This document shows, in pieces, positions 1 through 10,640 of a DNA stretch of 64,000 nt. Within the stretch, counting starts at the first letter, position 1. Every line of letters begins with the position of its first letter. Origin of the DNA: Entoloma clypeatum (Eukaryota; Basidiomycota; Agaricomycetes; Agaricales; Entolomataceae). The stretch is taken from the NCBI GenBank assembly GCA_963565915.1, contig OY751487.1, forward strand, positions 1,860,001 to 1,924,000, given 5' to 3'. Under the pieces are notes generated by a model. That model did no database searches and was not told where the DNA came from. It saw only the letters and a list, made by a program, of their open reading frames with translations. Position numbers and translations under genes: made by a program.

Positions 1-2
1 CG

Positions 3-1355
3 GAAAAGTGCATCATTTGGGCTACGGCCCTAGTTGTGGCAACGTGCTTTTTGAAATGGTGTTATAAGCCGTTCGTCCAACGCGATAACCCTGTCTCCCC
101 CTCTCAATCGAATTGCTCAAAGTCCAAGTCTCAAAAGAAGCGTCGGACCAAACGTCCATCCCCCGACCATACATCACCTTCCAGTTCTCCACAGGCCATG
201 CGCTACCCTCGCCAAACTCGCCCTTTGAGAAAACTGCTGAACCCAACTCCAATACCAACCCAACCTCCAGCAGAGAGATCTAAGCAGCCCTGCGAAGCGT
301 TTCTCGTTCTCGATGTCGAGGCGACTTGCCAGGAAGGCACCGACTTCAATTTTCCGAATGAAATCATTGTTCGTGACACACGCTTGACCGTGTTTTATGC
401 TTACCGCCCTCAGGAATTTCCTGTCTGCTTGATGCGATGGAAGGACAGATCCGACGACGGCACAGCTAGTCAGCTCGAAATCGTTGAAGAATTCCGCAGT
501 TTTGTTCAGCCATCCTGGCGCCCTCTTCTTTCAGAGTTCTGCACAAACCTCACTGGTATAACACAAGTTTGTACACTTCGTCTTTCGTAAATCTTGAACA
601 GACACATGAACTGTTGTTCCAGGAACAAGTAAATGCCGCCCCTTTCTTTCCTGAAGTCCTGCAGTCTTTGCGGAAATTCTTGGTCAAGCATGGATTGATT
701 GACGACGCGACGGGAGAACGCCTCGTCCGTTTTTGCTGGTGCAGTGATGGCCCTTTCGATGTCAGGGATTTCGTGGTCAAGCAATGTTTCATATCCAAGG
801 TTGTCATAAAGCACTTGGCTGTCAACAGTCGTTTCTAATGTTGTCTCCCAAGATTCCAATGCCAAGTTGGATACAAGGTGATATTATTGATGTCCGAACG
901 GCTGTGCTGGACTGGTTACACTCTCAAGAACCAATCACCTGTGTGGCAGCAACCCGTGTATGTTTTCTCATGTTTAAAAAAACATTACAAACACTCATCT
1001 TTGACAAGATGTGGACTGGGCCCAGACGTCGCACCCTGAACATCCCAGCCCAGCTCAAGGTACTCGGATTAACCAGTTTCCAGGGGAGACAGCATAGTGG
1101 CATTGATGTCAGTACGCTTGACTACCTGTCGTCTCGCTCTCACCTGACCTCCGATGCTTGCAGGATACCCGCAATATTGCGAGAATAATTACCGAACTTG
1201 CTCGAAGGGGGATCTCCCTATATCCGAATACCGCCGTTCACCCCAACAGGCGATGGCAGTGGATGGGGAAACGCGGTCAGATCCTAGAGGATCATTGGCC
1301 GTCTAAAGGGCTTAATTTGATGGTGGCTCTCCCGACTCCGATCCTTGCCAATTAG
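3..1355 (+). CDS. ERI1-like 3'-5' exonuclease (DEDDh family), 5' end outside window
   Basis: Predicted 3'-5' exoribonuclease of the ERI1 type, a family that trims small RNAs and structured RNA 3' ends. The first acidic pair is seen as LDVEAT, the middle Asp lies in CWCSDGPFDVRDF, and the last His/Asp are in GRQHSGIDDTRN. Exons are joined by short introns: 567-622 (phase 0), one starting near 790, a probable one near 958-1008, and one ending just before GATACCCGC near 1166. The frame is open to the left edge without a stop, and the N-terminus has a hydrophobic stretch, so the true start may lie outside. The first in-frame ATG is at 198. After the exonuclease domain the frame ends at 1355 with a short tail (GKRGQILED), which could hide one more intron. 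Family call is firm; substrate is inference. Confidence 0.8.
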
Positions 1356-1994
1356 CCCCATGCCTCGCGACACTTGGTTGTGCTGGCACGGGGCCTCCAT
1401 TTTACCCTGCACCTTAAACCGGTAATGCGGTTTCGCTCTTCCCGTTCACTTCAAAACAATAGTGGCCGATCACACCCCAACTATGCCTCATAGTATCGAA
1501 CTCAATATTGGGTTGAACCCCATTTCCCCATACTAATCACCAACGTGGCCTCCTTCATATGGATTTGGAGCCACGTTATCCTGCCTACTGCGGAATATTA
1601 CAGGGAGCGATAGAAGTTGAAACTTTGCCTGTACCCCTGCACCAACCTCCCTATCAAGCCTTGAGAACAAGCCCAAACCTCGGCGACCCGTTCTCCACCA
1701 CGGACGCAGTCGCATACTATGTATTCGGAAGTTCATCTTGTATATCAACTTTTTCGTTCATCGGCGATCTTTTTCTTCAATGTTGCCCTCATGTACTTAT
1801 GTGTCTTGTCTACGTCTCTCGCTTTCCTTGTTGGTACATTCCAACTGTGGTCTTGTCGATTCCCTCCTCATATTGTGGAACTTGCTATTAGTGTAAAATA
1901 AAACGTGTTGTACAACAGTGCGGGGAGTTAATGTCAATTCTTGAGACAGAAGGAGTGCACTTAGGTCGTAAAGTGGTCCAACTAACAACATGAG
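1356..1994. other. Convergent intergenic region, no gene recognised
   Basis: This lies between the ERI1-like stop and the NDC80 stop, so it should hold two 3' UTRs and terminators. A 110-codon open frame at 1559-1891 (+) has no family signature and no clear splice context; I treat it as chance. An AATAAA-like string (AAAATAAAACG) near 1896 could serve 3' end formation. Confidence 0.5.
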
Positions 1995-4295
1995 CTAACC
2001 CCCTTCAGCGAAATCTCGTAGCTCTCTCAAATGTCGAGAGACTTCCTCCTTGAAGATTGCGATGTCGTGGCTGTTCTTGATGATAGCACGGACAGTCTCT
2101 TCTTTCAATCGGGATACTCTTTCCACTTGCTCGCGATAACTAAGTCACATGAAGGTCGTAGTAAATGTGTGTTTTTGGTAAAAAGAAATTAAAAAAGTTC
2201 TCAACTCGAATTGAAGAGCTTGCAGTCTAGTTTTCACACCCATCCCGTTAGCTAGAGCTGCAGTCCTAGCATTTGCAGTTTCCCGTTCCAGTCGAGTCGC
2301 TTCTGCATTGGCGACCATTGCCTCTTGTTGCGCCGCCTAGGTAAAACAGAAGTCAAAGAAATTTCACAAGGTATCCTAGATGATACGCACATCACGGTAA
2401 TCGTCGGCTTGCTCATTCAGAGTATTCACTTTCTTCTCCAACTCGCCGATCTCCTCATCGACGTTTTCACATTCCAACGTCAGTTGGTCAAGCTCGTGAT
2501 CGATCCTGTCGCGCTCGCTTTCCACAGACGCCCTCTGTGACCGCTTGGACTCCGCTATAGCACTGAGCGTGGGTTTAATGATCTTTCTGATATCCGCCCC
2601 TATGAGGAGTTGTTGGGGATTTGACGCTGCGGTGTTCAATTCCAATGTGAGGTTAATCTCCTCAAAGGGAGCTGGCAGTGGAGGGAAAAGCTCCAGGGAG
2701 GAAAGGAGATTGGTATAAACATCCAGAACCTCCTCTGCAGCTTCTGCACGATGGGTCACGCTGATTTCGAGTGTCATCACGATCTTGTGAGTCTCAGATA
2801 TCTTTTGTTTGAGGTCGTCCAAATTACGCGAGAGCGTTTCGTGGTCGGTAGTCATACGGACGACCTCTTCTGGGGAAAGGTTCTGAGTTTTCACGATATC
2901 TGTCAACTTGTCAAGCTCTTGTTTGAGTTGCTCCAGATTGGTATCTATTCAAGGTTGCATCATATTTTGAGGCAGTAAGTCAATAGAAAATCACATACTG
3001 CCGGTTGCGAGCTCTGCTTTTTCATAGGCAATGGTGTCAATTAGCTTTTTCTTCCGTCCCTCATATTGTTGAAGGATTTTCTGGAATTTCTCGCTGTCCC
3101 CTGTCAGGAGTTTATTCTCATTTTCTAGTTTGGCAACCGGTGCCTGCATATCATTAGGGGAGTGAGGAAATCGATGACGGAGCACGCACCGCTGACGATT
3201 TGATCTTGTTATATTCAGCCTTGGCCTCGTCAAGATGCTTTGTTATTTCCTCCAAGTCGTTTTGAATACTTTCGTTCTTCCTAGCTATCGTAAGAATAAG
3301 TCGCCTGATGATAGCGAGCTCTAGGCAGACGAACCATATCTGTCTTCCAGGTATTGATTAGGTTCAGCTAGGTCGTCGATAAGGTCTAGCCAGACGCTGT
3401 AAGCGCGTTCATAATAATCAAAGGCAAGGGCGCGATGATCATAAGGATCGTCAAATTCTTCAGGTACATCAGACGGGATTTGCAGGGTAGGATGAGCGCT
3501 TGTGAGATAATATTCTCGGAGCTACAGGGAAAGGTCAACCAGACCGAATGGTTGTCGCCCAATCTGAATCACGAACTTTGCACAACTCAACCAGCCAATG
3601 TAAAACGCCAAGAAGAGATGGCCATGAGTGCATCATTGCAGGAGCGGCAAGCCACTTGTTATCAATCTGATGTGCAAAGGGATAACGCAGAGCCTTGACG
3701 GCTGGAACGAATTGATCCTCAAACCGGGCACTTGGATTGAAAGGGTGGTTAGGATCCAGGCTGAGTACGAGGAATTCAACGATAGCGCGATAGTCCTTGC
3801 CCTGTATATTGGAGAGACTTTCTTTAGGGATGTCGTACCCTTGAGATTGAAGATAGGTCCAGATGTCGTGTTTCATTTTGGCTTGGTATGGTTTGTCGCG
3901 CAATTGACGCGGATCCTTGAGCGGCTGGCTGCCCGAAGACGGTGCGAGTGCCCCTCCACCGGCCCATACGGAGCCACGACGCGTGTTGCTAAAGATACAT
4001 GCTAAGCAGGATGTATCAAACGTCAGCAGACTCACTTGTTGAGAGGCGTCCTGGCATAGTTCTGTTTCGAGACGCTTTGCAATAGAGGGTTCCCGCTTTG
4101 CGACCGCATCATGGACTGCCTTAGGTTCGGACCTGGTGTTTGGTAGGGTGCACGGAGAGCTGGGCCATTGAGGGACATGCGCTGGTTGTCCACGGGTTTC
4201 TTCGCGGTTCCTGGTAGATGTACGGGGATTCCTGAGCGCACATTGCCATATGGATCGGGCGCAGGTTGCACCGTCGACCGTCGTCGATCTGCCAT
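1995..4295 (-). CDS. NDC80: Kinetochore protein NDC80 (HEC1)
   Basis: NDC80 is the outer-kinetochore subunit that binds microtubules together with Nuf2. The N-terminal tail starts MADRRRSTVQPAP (ATG at 4295) and is basic and Ser/Thr-rich, as expected for an Aurora-B regulated tail. The calponin-homology domain follows (DPRQLRDKPYQAKMKHDI, then YLQSQGYD and DPNHPFNPSARFEDQF). The rest (about 3230 down to 2000) is long coiled coil ending in ELRDFAEGG and a TAG at 1995-1997. At least six short introns split it (for example around 2140-2210, 2335-2380 and 2950-3000). Its start codon is 87 bp from that of MOG1 on the other strand, so the two genes share a very short bidirectional promoter. Confidence 0.92.
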
Positions 4296-4382
4296 CCTTC
4301 AGCGAGGATGATTGAGCCAAGCATCCGTGACGTCCTGTGACCAACGCGTCGCGTGACATACTTCAAGTCCAAATCAATCTTC
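4296..4382. promoter_or_regulatory. Short bidirectional promoter, NDC80 / MOG1
   Basis: Only 87 bp separate the ATG of NDC80 (minus) and the ATG of MOG1 (plus). Transcription of both genes must start inside this stretch or within the neighbouring coding sequence. No TATA box is visible. The call rests on gene geometry alone. Confidence 0.5.
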
Positions 4383-5019
4383 ATGACGGAACGCCAGCTT
4401 TTTGGAGGTGCAATCGCCGCTATCACACCTACCGACCTCATCGATGCATCGTGCGCGTTTCGTTAACCCTTATACGCATGTTGATCGTCGTTCTGAACAG
4501 CGATATGCGTCAAGTCCCCGATAACCAGGAGGTCTTGATCTATCGAGACTCTGGGATTAGCATCATCGTCGAGATCTTGCAAAGTGTTGAGCCCGTCAAC
4601 TCCAACGAGATAGCTAGGTAGATAATCATCCGTTCTCCTCTACCATCTTTTTCTCATCTTCATCCATTTGCAGGTTCCACTTCGGCTCCCTTGCCCATGA
4701 TAATTCAGCCACATTGTGCTCTGTGGGGGAAGTATTAGTTATTCCGAACGATAGGGCGGATAATACGCCTTCTCCTATTGTACTCACTGGCATTCAGCAT
4801 GTCTCCAAGTTCAATCATCACACGCTCGATAAAGTGCATGTTCTAATGGCTGTCTACCGCATCGACGACAAGAAGATCGATCTTGTGGTAACCTTCAATG
4901 TCCCGACGAGCTCCAGCGATGGGAAGTCAATCAGCGACGAAGGCCTCGCCACTGCACACACACAGTTCGAGATATTTGTCAAATCTCTGCGCATCATCGA
5001 TTTCACCTTATTTGCATGA
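4383..5019 (+). CDS. MOG1: Ran-binding nuclear import factor MOG1
   Basis: MOG1 (RANGRF in animals) binds Ran and releases its nucleotide, supporting nuclear import. Three exons: the first starts MTERQLFGGAIAAITPTD, an intron of about 50 bp follows codon GAT-GCA-TC, and a second intron starts at GTAGATAATC near 4619 and ends at the CAG before TTCCACTTCG. The joined protein shows the family hallmarks: the RQLFGGAI start, SDMRQVPDNQEV (the most conserved block), SIIVEIL, and RFHFGSLAHDNSA. Total about 175 residues, the usual size. The start at 4383 is chosen because RELFGG-like text directly follows it in the family. It converges on the Atg38-like gene, stop to stop 115 bp apart. Confidence 0.9.
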
Positions 5020-5134
5020 ACGGCGGGGACGGGGTTGTATTTTTTTTTCAAGGCAAGTCGAGTGAGGAATACGTGAGATGAGGGACTTCAGTCTAAATAC
5101 AGATGCATGTAATGACAAGGACGATTTTTCAGAT

Positions 5135-6771
5135 CTATCTTCCTACGGAGTCCATTTCTTCTTCTTCTTCGGGTTCCTCTACAATTCTCTGGTTCGTCAT
5201 CTTGGAGGAAGCTTCAGCTGCTGCCTTTGCCTCCTTCTTTCGCTTTGCCGACTCTTTAAGCTTATCCCAACGCTCACGGAACTTGACTATCACCGCTTTC
5301 TGTTGGAAAAATCATGGCAATCAGGGAATCCAACAATGTTGTTGACAAGAGGACCAACATTCTTCTCGTTTTCTGCCCGAAGCAGCCGCATTTCTTCCTC
5401 GACTTCTTTCAAACGACGTGCGTATTGAGCTTCCCGCGCAGAAGTAATACCAGGTATCGGCATAGCGGGCCCGTTCATGTTCAAACTGCTAAAATCCATT
5501 CCCCCCGCGCGGTGACCAATCACGGATGCTCCCATGACACGTTGGGCCTGGAATGTTGGAGAAAGCATGAGCGATTAGTCATTTCTTGTGGAAAACGCCC
5601 AGACTCGCCTCTCTCGTTGCTTGGAAGATGCTATCGCGCAATTGTGCATCTTGCTCCTTTCGTAACTGTAGAACGCGTTCTGTGGCCTCTAGACGTTTCC
5701 TCGTTGTCTCGAGGTCGAGCTTTAGGACCACATTTTCCTTCCTAAGAGTTGCAGGAGCTGGTTCACCGGTGGACGGAATCACGAAGAAGGATCCAGAAAG
5801 TTCATCGTTTAAAAATTCTAGATTTGCATTTTGAAAATGTCGGGTTGGGGTCAAGGAAATTCACAACGGACCGTCATCAAGGAATTCTTCGTCAGAATCC
5901 TCGCCCGTATCTGATGTCGCCTTACTCGGGTTGCTTTCTCGAGCCGCTTTCTTCCCCTCCCGGTTGAATCCAATTCGTCTGGAAAATCGCGAGAATATTG
6001 GCTCATCCGCAGAATCAGTATCACTGCTAAAGCTGGGGTCTTTGGGTAATGACGGAGAAGTTCTTGCTGCAGCATTTGGTTCTGTCTCTCCCAACGGAAC
6101 AGTTGCGAAAGCGACGGGCTGTGAAAGATTATCGAGCATTCCTTGCATAATATTCCAAAATTGATTGAAAGCATCTCCAGGGTCGGACTTTAGAAGGGAC
6201 ACAGTGTAAGGGACGAAAGATCTCAAGAGAGATCACTCACTCGCTGTCCCGCCAAAAGCATGAAAGATTCATCTACCGTATTCTGTGAATCGCTCATTGT
6301 TCGTTGTGGTGGAGGTGATGGTATAGGTCGAGGCATGCCCAGGCGGGCATGAGAATGAGAATGCGCAGGGGAGAATTGTGGGAGTTCGGCCTTCTGGGGT
6401 AATGTTGGATCCTTCCCTTCATCCTTCAGTTTCTGGATCTTCCTTTGAAGTTCTTTCTCGGCTCTCGAGTGTTCGTTGTACAAAAGCCTTAGGGTGCGCT
6501 TGGCCTACAAACACATAACAGGTTCAGGGAACATGCACAACCTCCATGGACGATTGACTGAACTGATTCGTCATTGCTGCGCTCCACGGCAGCCAGATAT
6601 GCTTCGGCTGCCTTGGAGTGCTCCTCTGCAGCTGGAATGAGTAGTCCATTCCCTATGTGGTCATCGGCGTTTGCAGCATGTTGGTGAGCCTGTTATTTCA
6701 AATCAGTTGTAAAGCAAAGACAAACTGTTGGTGCGATTTACAGCATTCATAGGCATAGGCAAATGAGACAT
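5135..6771 (-). CDS. MIT-domain coiled-coil protein, Atg38/NRBF2-like candidate
   Basis: The N-terminus (start MSHLPMPMNA at 6771) runs across two short introns into AHQHAANADDHIGNGLL, AAEEHSKAAEAYLAAV and AKRTLRLLYNEHSRAEKEL, the helical pattern of the MIT domain in NRBF2/Atg38. A disordered acidic and Ser/Pro-rich middle follows (DSADEPIFSRF, GEDSDEEFLDDG). Then come leucine-rich coiled coils (LRKENVVLKLDLETTRKRL; ARRLKEVEEEMRLLRAENE) and a basic/acidic tail KFRERWDKLKESAKRKKE ending DSVGR. This order (MIT, linker, coiled coil) matches Atg38/NRBF2, a regulator of the autophagy PI3-kinase complex I. Sequence identity to named Atg38 proteins cannot be measured here, so function is inferred from architecture. 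About six exons. Confidence 0.5.
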
Positions 6772-7127
6772 TATGCAAAAGGTTGTTCAATGCTCCTCAA
6801 GGAATCCTAAGGCGGACTGGAGGTCGTGGACCCCAGCTTTGTCAGCACATCAACAACCACAAACCCTGCAGTCCCCAAATTCGGTACTTCTCTAGTACTA
6901 TGGTGCCAAACACTTAGTCACCGCAAGTTTTGTACAAAAGGTTTGGGGTACTCTGACACTCATCCAAATTCTTATCCCTCTTGTAAAAACACTTCTTTTA
7001 GTGATAGGATAAAATCTACAAGAGTGATTTTTGAAAAACTCAAAACTGACAGAGATGGGTTTTGGAAATTGGTGTATTACTATATCGGGTATGTTATGTA
7101 ATATGATTAGATAGTGATTTCGATTAT
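6772..7127. other. Upstream region of the Atg38-like gene, edge of the transposon block
   Basis: No conserved gene is seen. An AT-rich open frame at 6826-7101 (+) has no family signature. An imperfect inverted motif (GGTACTTCTCTAGTAC near 6882) is present. The stretch probably holds the promoter of the Atg38-like gene and the unmarked end of the DDE element. Confidence 0.35.
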
Positions 7128-8632
7128 CTATTGATCAAACTGACGCTCAGGAATGCAGCGATGTGATTTGTACTTCCTGGAGCTGAATGCATGAACTAGT
7201 AACTGAGCTTCTTTCACAGATAATCCTGCACAATATCCATCCATCCATCAAAACACACAATGTTCCCACTTTCGAATGGTTGCGAGTTCAATGGATTTCA
7301 ATGTCTTTGGGAGATTTTCCTGAAGAGTCTTGAACGTGTAATCACAATGTTCCTGAAGCCATTGCTTGACGGCACCCCAGAAAAACTCAATAAAGCTGAG
7401 CTTGCAATGGAATTTGGGCAAGAAGATGCACAAATGTCCTGCCTCTTCAATGACTTCCTGTACCAATGACTTTGTTCTTGAAAGTCAGGCTGATTCTTGA
7501 GAATGTGCTTTGCACAACAAGAATCAGCGTCAGCATCACATCTATCTTTGCATCCCATTTTGAGGCCTGGTTTCCACAAACCTCGTTCAAGCAACACTTG
7601 CTTCATATCTTTCGGCAGATTGGGGAATTCGGGTTGATCGGCAGGAAAGATCATTTCTTGGTTGACTCGTTCTCTGTTTTGATGAATAAACCAACCATTA
7701 CAGAGGCGGGCTTGCTTTCCACCTGGTTTGAAATTCATACAGCTGACAAGAAGGGCATCTTTGGCATATGCAGAATGACCTTGAGAGTTATCAACCATGA
7801 TCAGTGCCTGATAACATGTGCCTGTTCGAATGCTGGAATGATTTTTTCTTTCAGCTGTATTTTGTAATGTCAACATATCATTAATGTCATGCACAAAATT
7901 TCCCCTCACCAGTTTGATAAAGAGCTCCCCCGTCCAATAACTGTCATAATTTTTGCTGTATTCCAATGTTTGACCTCCTTCTTCCAACAACCCAATTATT
8001 GAGCAGAGGACTTCTGAGTAATGAATTCCGTGCCAGACACCCTTCTTTTTCAATGCATGTTCACCCTGCATCACCCAACTCTTCTTCTTTCCATCGTTTG
8101 CTTGCACCGTCATCTCGTCATGTGCACACAGGACAAGTCTTCGCTCAACGAAGTTGGATGGCTTGACAAGCTCCTTCGCAACATCCCCCACTACAAATTC
8201 CACAAGCCGCCATTGGTATTCCTTCATTTTCAGCAGATAATCTTCCTGACAATATTTGACAACATCATCATGCTCATGTCCATTGTAATATAAGGCCTTT
8301 TTGTGCTCCACATATCAAAATCCTTCCTGCTGCAACCACCGATGTGCAGTTTGCAGGCTGACTCTCTTCCCAACTCGCACCTGAATCTGAAGAAAAAGCT
8401 CAGTTTCCATGTACTCTTTTAACCCATGGGGCATTTCGTTATCAACAATGTGCTCCAGATATTTCTTCGCTGCCTCTGGTACCATTTTCTGTTTACTGAA
8501 TTGCGACAACTTCGCAGGATCAATTGCCCATTTGTTGGATCGGACATATGAATGAAGCTCAGCAGCAATGGCAGGATCACTCAGCAATGAGAAAACTTTA
8601 ACGTGATGGCCTCTGGCGGAGACAGCGAGTCA
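7128..8632 (-). pseudogene. Decayed DDE transposase, catalytic part
   Basis: Reads on the minus strand as VFSLLSDPAIAAELHSYVRS, then FVERRLVLCAHDEMTVQAND (first Asp), ALIMVDNSQGHSAYAKDA (second Asp), and FHCKLSFIEFFWGAVKQW (Glu), ending SRKYKSHRCIPERQFDQ before a stop at 7128. These blocks match a DDE transposase family that I know to be repeated in mushroom genomes. It cannot make a full protein: an in-frame TGA at 8315-8317, a lost base near 7470-7474 after KNQPDFQEQ, and an in-frame TGA at 7248-7250. The N-terminal part resumes at 9401 beyond an insertion. A Tc1/mariner-like (DDE_3) placement is my best guess but is not proven from sequence alone. Confidence 0.8.
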
Positions 8633-9403
8633 ATGGTGCGTGATCCATTCCTGTTATATACCATTCTGGCTCCAACAACCTCCAATCATCTCCAATCAAT
8701 TCCAATCAATTCTGATCAATTCTGCTCCAATGATCTCCAATCAATTCTGATATTCCGGACATCCATTACCTCTGCATCTCCACATGTTGCCATCTTGCTT
8801 TCATATTCATAACTCCATGCCTTTATGCATTTCATATCTATATTCCTGTTTACTTATGCATCGCCTTTTCCACATGGTCCGTTGACCAACATCTCCAATG
8901 TTTGATACAGTCACTGGCAACTTACACCACAACTCCGGACCTACTCCGATCATCTCCATAAAGTAATCACATTTAGATATTTAAGCTCGTACCATACCTG
9001 TAGTTCCTCAGTTCGAATATCAACCAAGTTCACTCCTTTACTCTCAGTTATGCCAGAGATCCTTGCTGTGGTACAATACGCCGACGACATCATCATCTTC
9101 TGCTCTTCCTCCATCATTGCCCTTTGACAAGCTCAGTACTGTGTCTGAGTCACAACTCCAACATTGTCCAATCACTTCCATGTCAGCGTGTCACTCACCG
9201 AGATCTCTCTGAGAACCTCCGCACCTCTGACCTCTCCTCCGACCTCCTGAAATTGGGACACCTTATCCAACAAACAGCAGTGCAACACATACGTTGAAGC
9301 CACGTCCCTCCCCTTCGTCATTCCTCTGCATTCCCGGAGTTCCACTCCAGTCTCAGTCCTATGTCTGATCTCCGACAGACTCTGACGAAGCTCTGATGTT
9401 TCA
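8633..9403. mobile_element. Insertion splitting the transposase, with an RT-like YADD remnant
   Basis: This about 770-bp stretch interrupts the transposase: the frame before it ends GRLVREWTKKLLSR (about 9404) and the frame after it resumes LAVSARGHHVKVFSLL (about 8632). It is rich in TCCAATCA/TCTGATC-type repeats near 8690-8750. On the plus strand at 9050-9124 it reads PEILAVVQYADDIIIFCSSS, which resembles the catalytic YADD box of a non-LTR reverse transcriptase, followed directly by stops. The junctions are approximate; only TCA is shared at both ends, so no convincing target duplication is claimed. Confidence 0.35.
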
Positions 9404-9790
9404 CCTACTTAACAATTTCTTTGTCCATTCACGAACCAACCTTCCACCCCATGCTGCTGCAAAGCCATGACTCTCAGCAGCCCTGGCTGATGCATCCATC
9501 CATTGGCGTCGATTCTGAAGAACCATGCACAAATAGCTCTGAATTGCCCTGGCTCGTCTGGACTGCAACCTGTTATGACCCGCATTGAAACTCTCGCGCT
9601 TCAAATTAATGAGCTTGTCAAGATCCTTCAAAGCACTTTCTCGTTTCTTTTGTCAGCTTTGCCAAGCTTGGCGGCATGCTTCTCTCGCTGGGATCTCAAG
9701 ATGACGACGCTTGTGTTGAAGTTCCACCTGGGCGCTAGCCGCAGATGTACTGAGCAACACAGCTACAGTGGAAGTACTCTACTTAACCGT
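9401..9790 (-). pseudogene. N-terminal part of the split DDE transposase
   Basis: The minus strand reads KDLDKLINLKRESFNAGHNR, then RRARAIQSYLCMVLQNRRQW and ESHGFAAAWGGRLVREWTKK, the module that precedes SLLSDPAI in the same DDE family. Just upstream the frame shows KRRHLEIPAREACRQAWQS followed by an in-frame TGA at 9653-9655 and then QKKRESAL. This is the missing 5' part of the gene at 7128-8632, cut away by the insertion between them. Confidence 0.65.
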
Positions 9791-9972
9791 TCTAGTCACT
9801 TACTTGGATTGGAGAGGATGAGGCTGGTGAGAGCGGTTGAGGCTGGTAAGAGCGATGGAGCTGGTTAAGAGTCAAGAGACAACTTGTTGATATTGACAGT
9901 TTCCTGGTCTTATATACCGTACTACTGTTTGTACCAACCAAACAAGTATGTAATCGAAGATGTGTAAAGGTC

Positions 9973-10009
9973 ATGTGATGTAATCTAATCTAATCTAATC
10001 TATGTGATG
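9973..10009. repeat. Short tandem TAATC array between ATGTGATG repeats
   Basis: Four TAATC units (9981-10000) are flanked by ATGTGATG on the left (9973-9980) and on the right (10002-10009). It may be a microsatellite, or the scar of a small insertion with an 8-bp target duplication. Confidence 0.6.
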
Positions 10010-10640
10010 GAAAAGTTTCAACAGCTTGAGTGGAGATGGGGCCTGAATTTGAAATCCATCGTGAATTGGGTTGCCAGCGGTGGCATTGCTGGTTTGTGAT
10101 GACACATCATGGTTGCTGTGACCGACTTCTTCTTCATCTCCAGTGTCATTGTCGTTGGATGCCTCGTTGTCAGCTCCAGCTTTGTCAGAAAGATAACCCC
10201 AAAAAATGTGGTTGTTGTTGTCATCAACATTTATTGGATGGACAACCTGCACTAGCATGGCCTCTTGTGATTCAGCAATACTTTTGAGAGTCTTTGGGCT
10301 AAAGAACTTTCGCATCATGGCTGCACTTTCACTGTTGGGAGTTTGTGAGTAAATCCTGATCCCCTTGAATTGAAATCACTCACCATTTTTGCAGTTTCTT
10401 ATCCATCTCTTCCTTATCTCTTGCCATCTTCTCCTTCCGCTGCTTTGTTCTCATGGAGTTCCCATTGTATCCCAGTCCTCTGTTCTTCTCGGCCTTTTTT
10501 CAATTCATTTTTGCAAGGTTGTCCATCATCTCCTCATAAGCTGTCGGTTTATTGAGCATTTCGAGCTCGTGTTCAAGAGCGGCAGCCTGGGCTTGCTGCA
10601 TGTTTGCGAGAAGTTCATCATTTTTGATTCAGAAGGTTCG
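9995..10640 (-). pseudogene. Transposon-type coding relic, coiled-coil and charged
   Basis: The minus strand shows two readable blocks in a decayed frame. At 10400-10615 it reads DELLANMQQAQAAALEHELE and NKPTAYEEMMDNLAKMN, then MRTKQRKEKMARDKEEMDKK. At 9995-10318 it reads MRKFFSPKTLKSIAESQEAM, LVQVVHPINVDDNNNHIFWG and an acidic tail. Stops separate the blocks. It sits on the same strand as, and directly upstream of, the DDE transposase N-terminus, so it may be an earlier part of the same element. I do not recognise a named domain. Confidence 0.35.

Noticed and set aside
1559..1891. 110-codon frame between ERI1-like and NDC80
   Set aside because: No domain, no signal peptide and no splice context; it lies where two 3' UTRs must fit.
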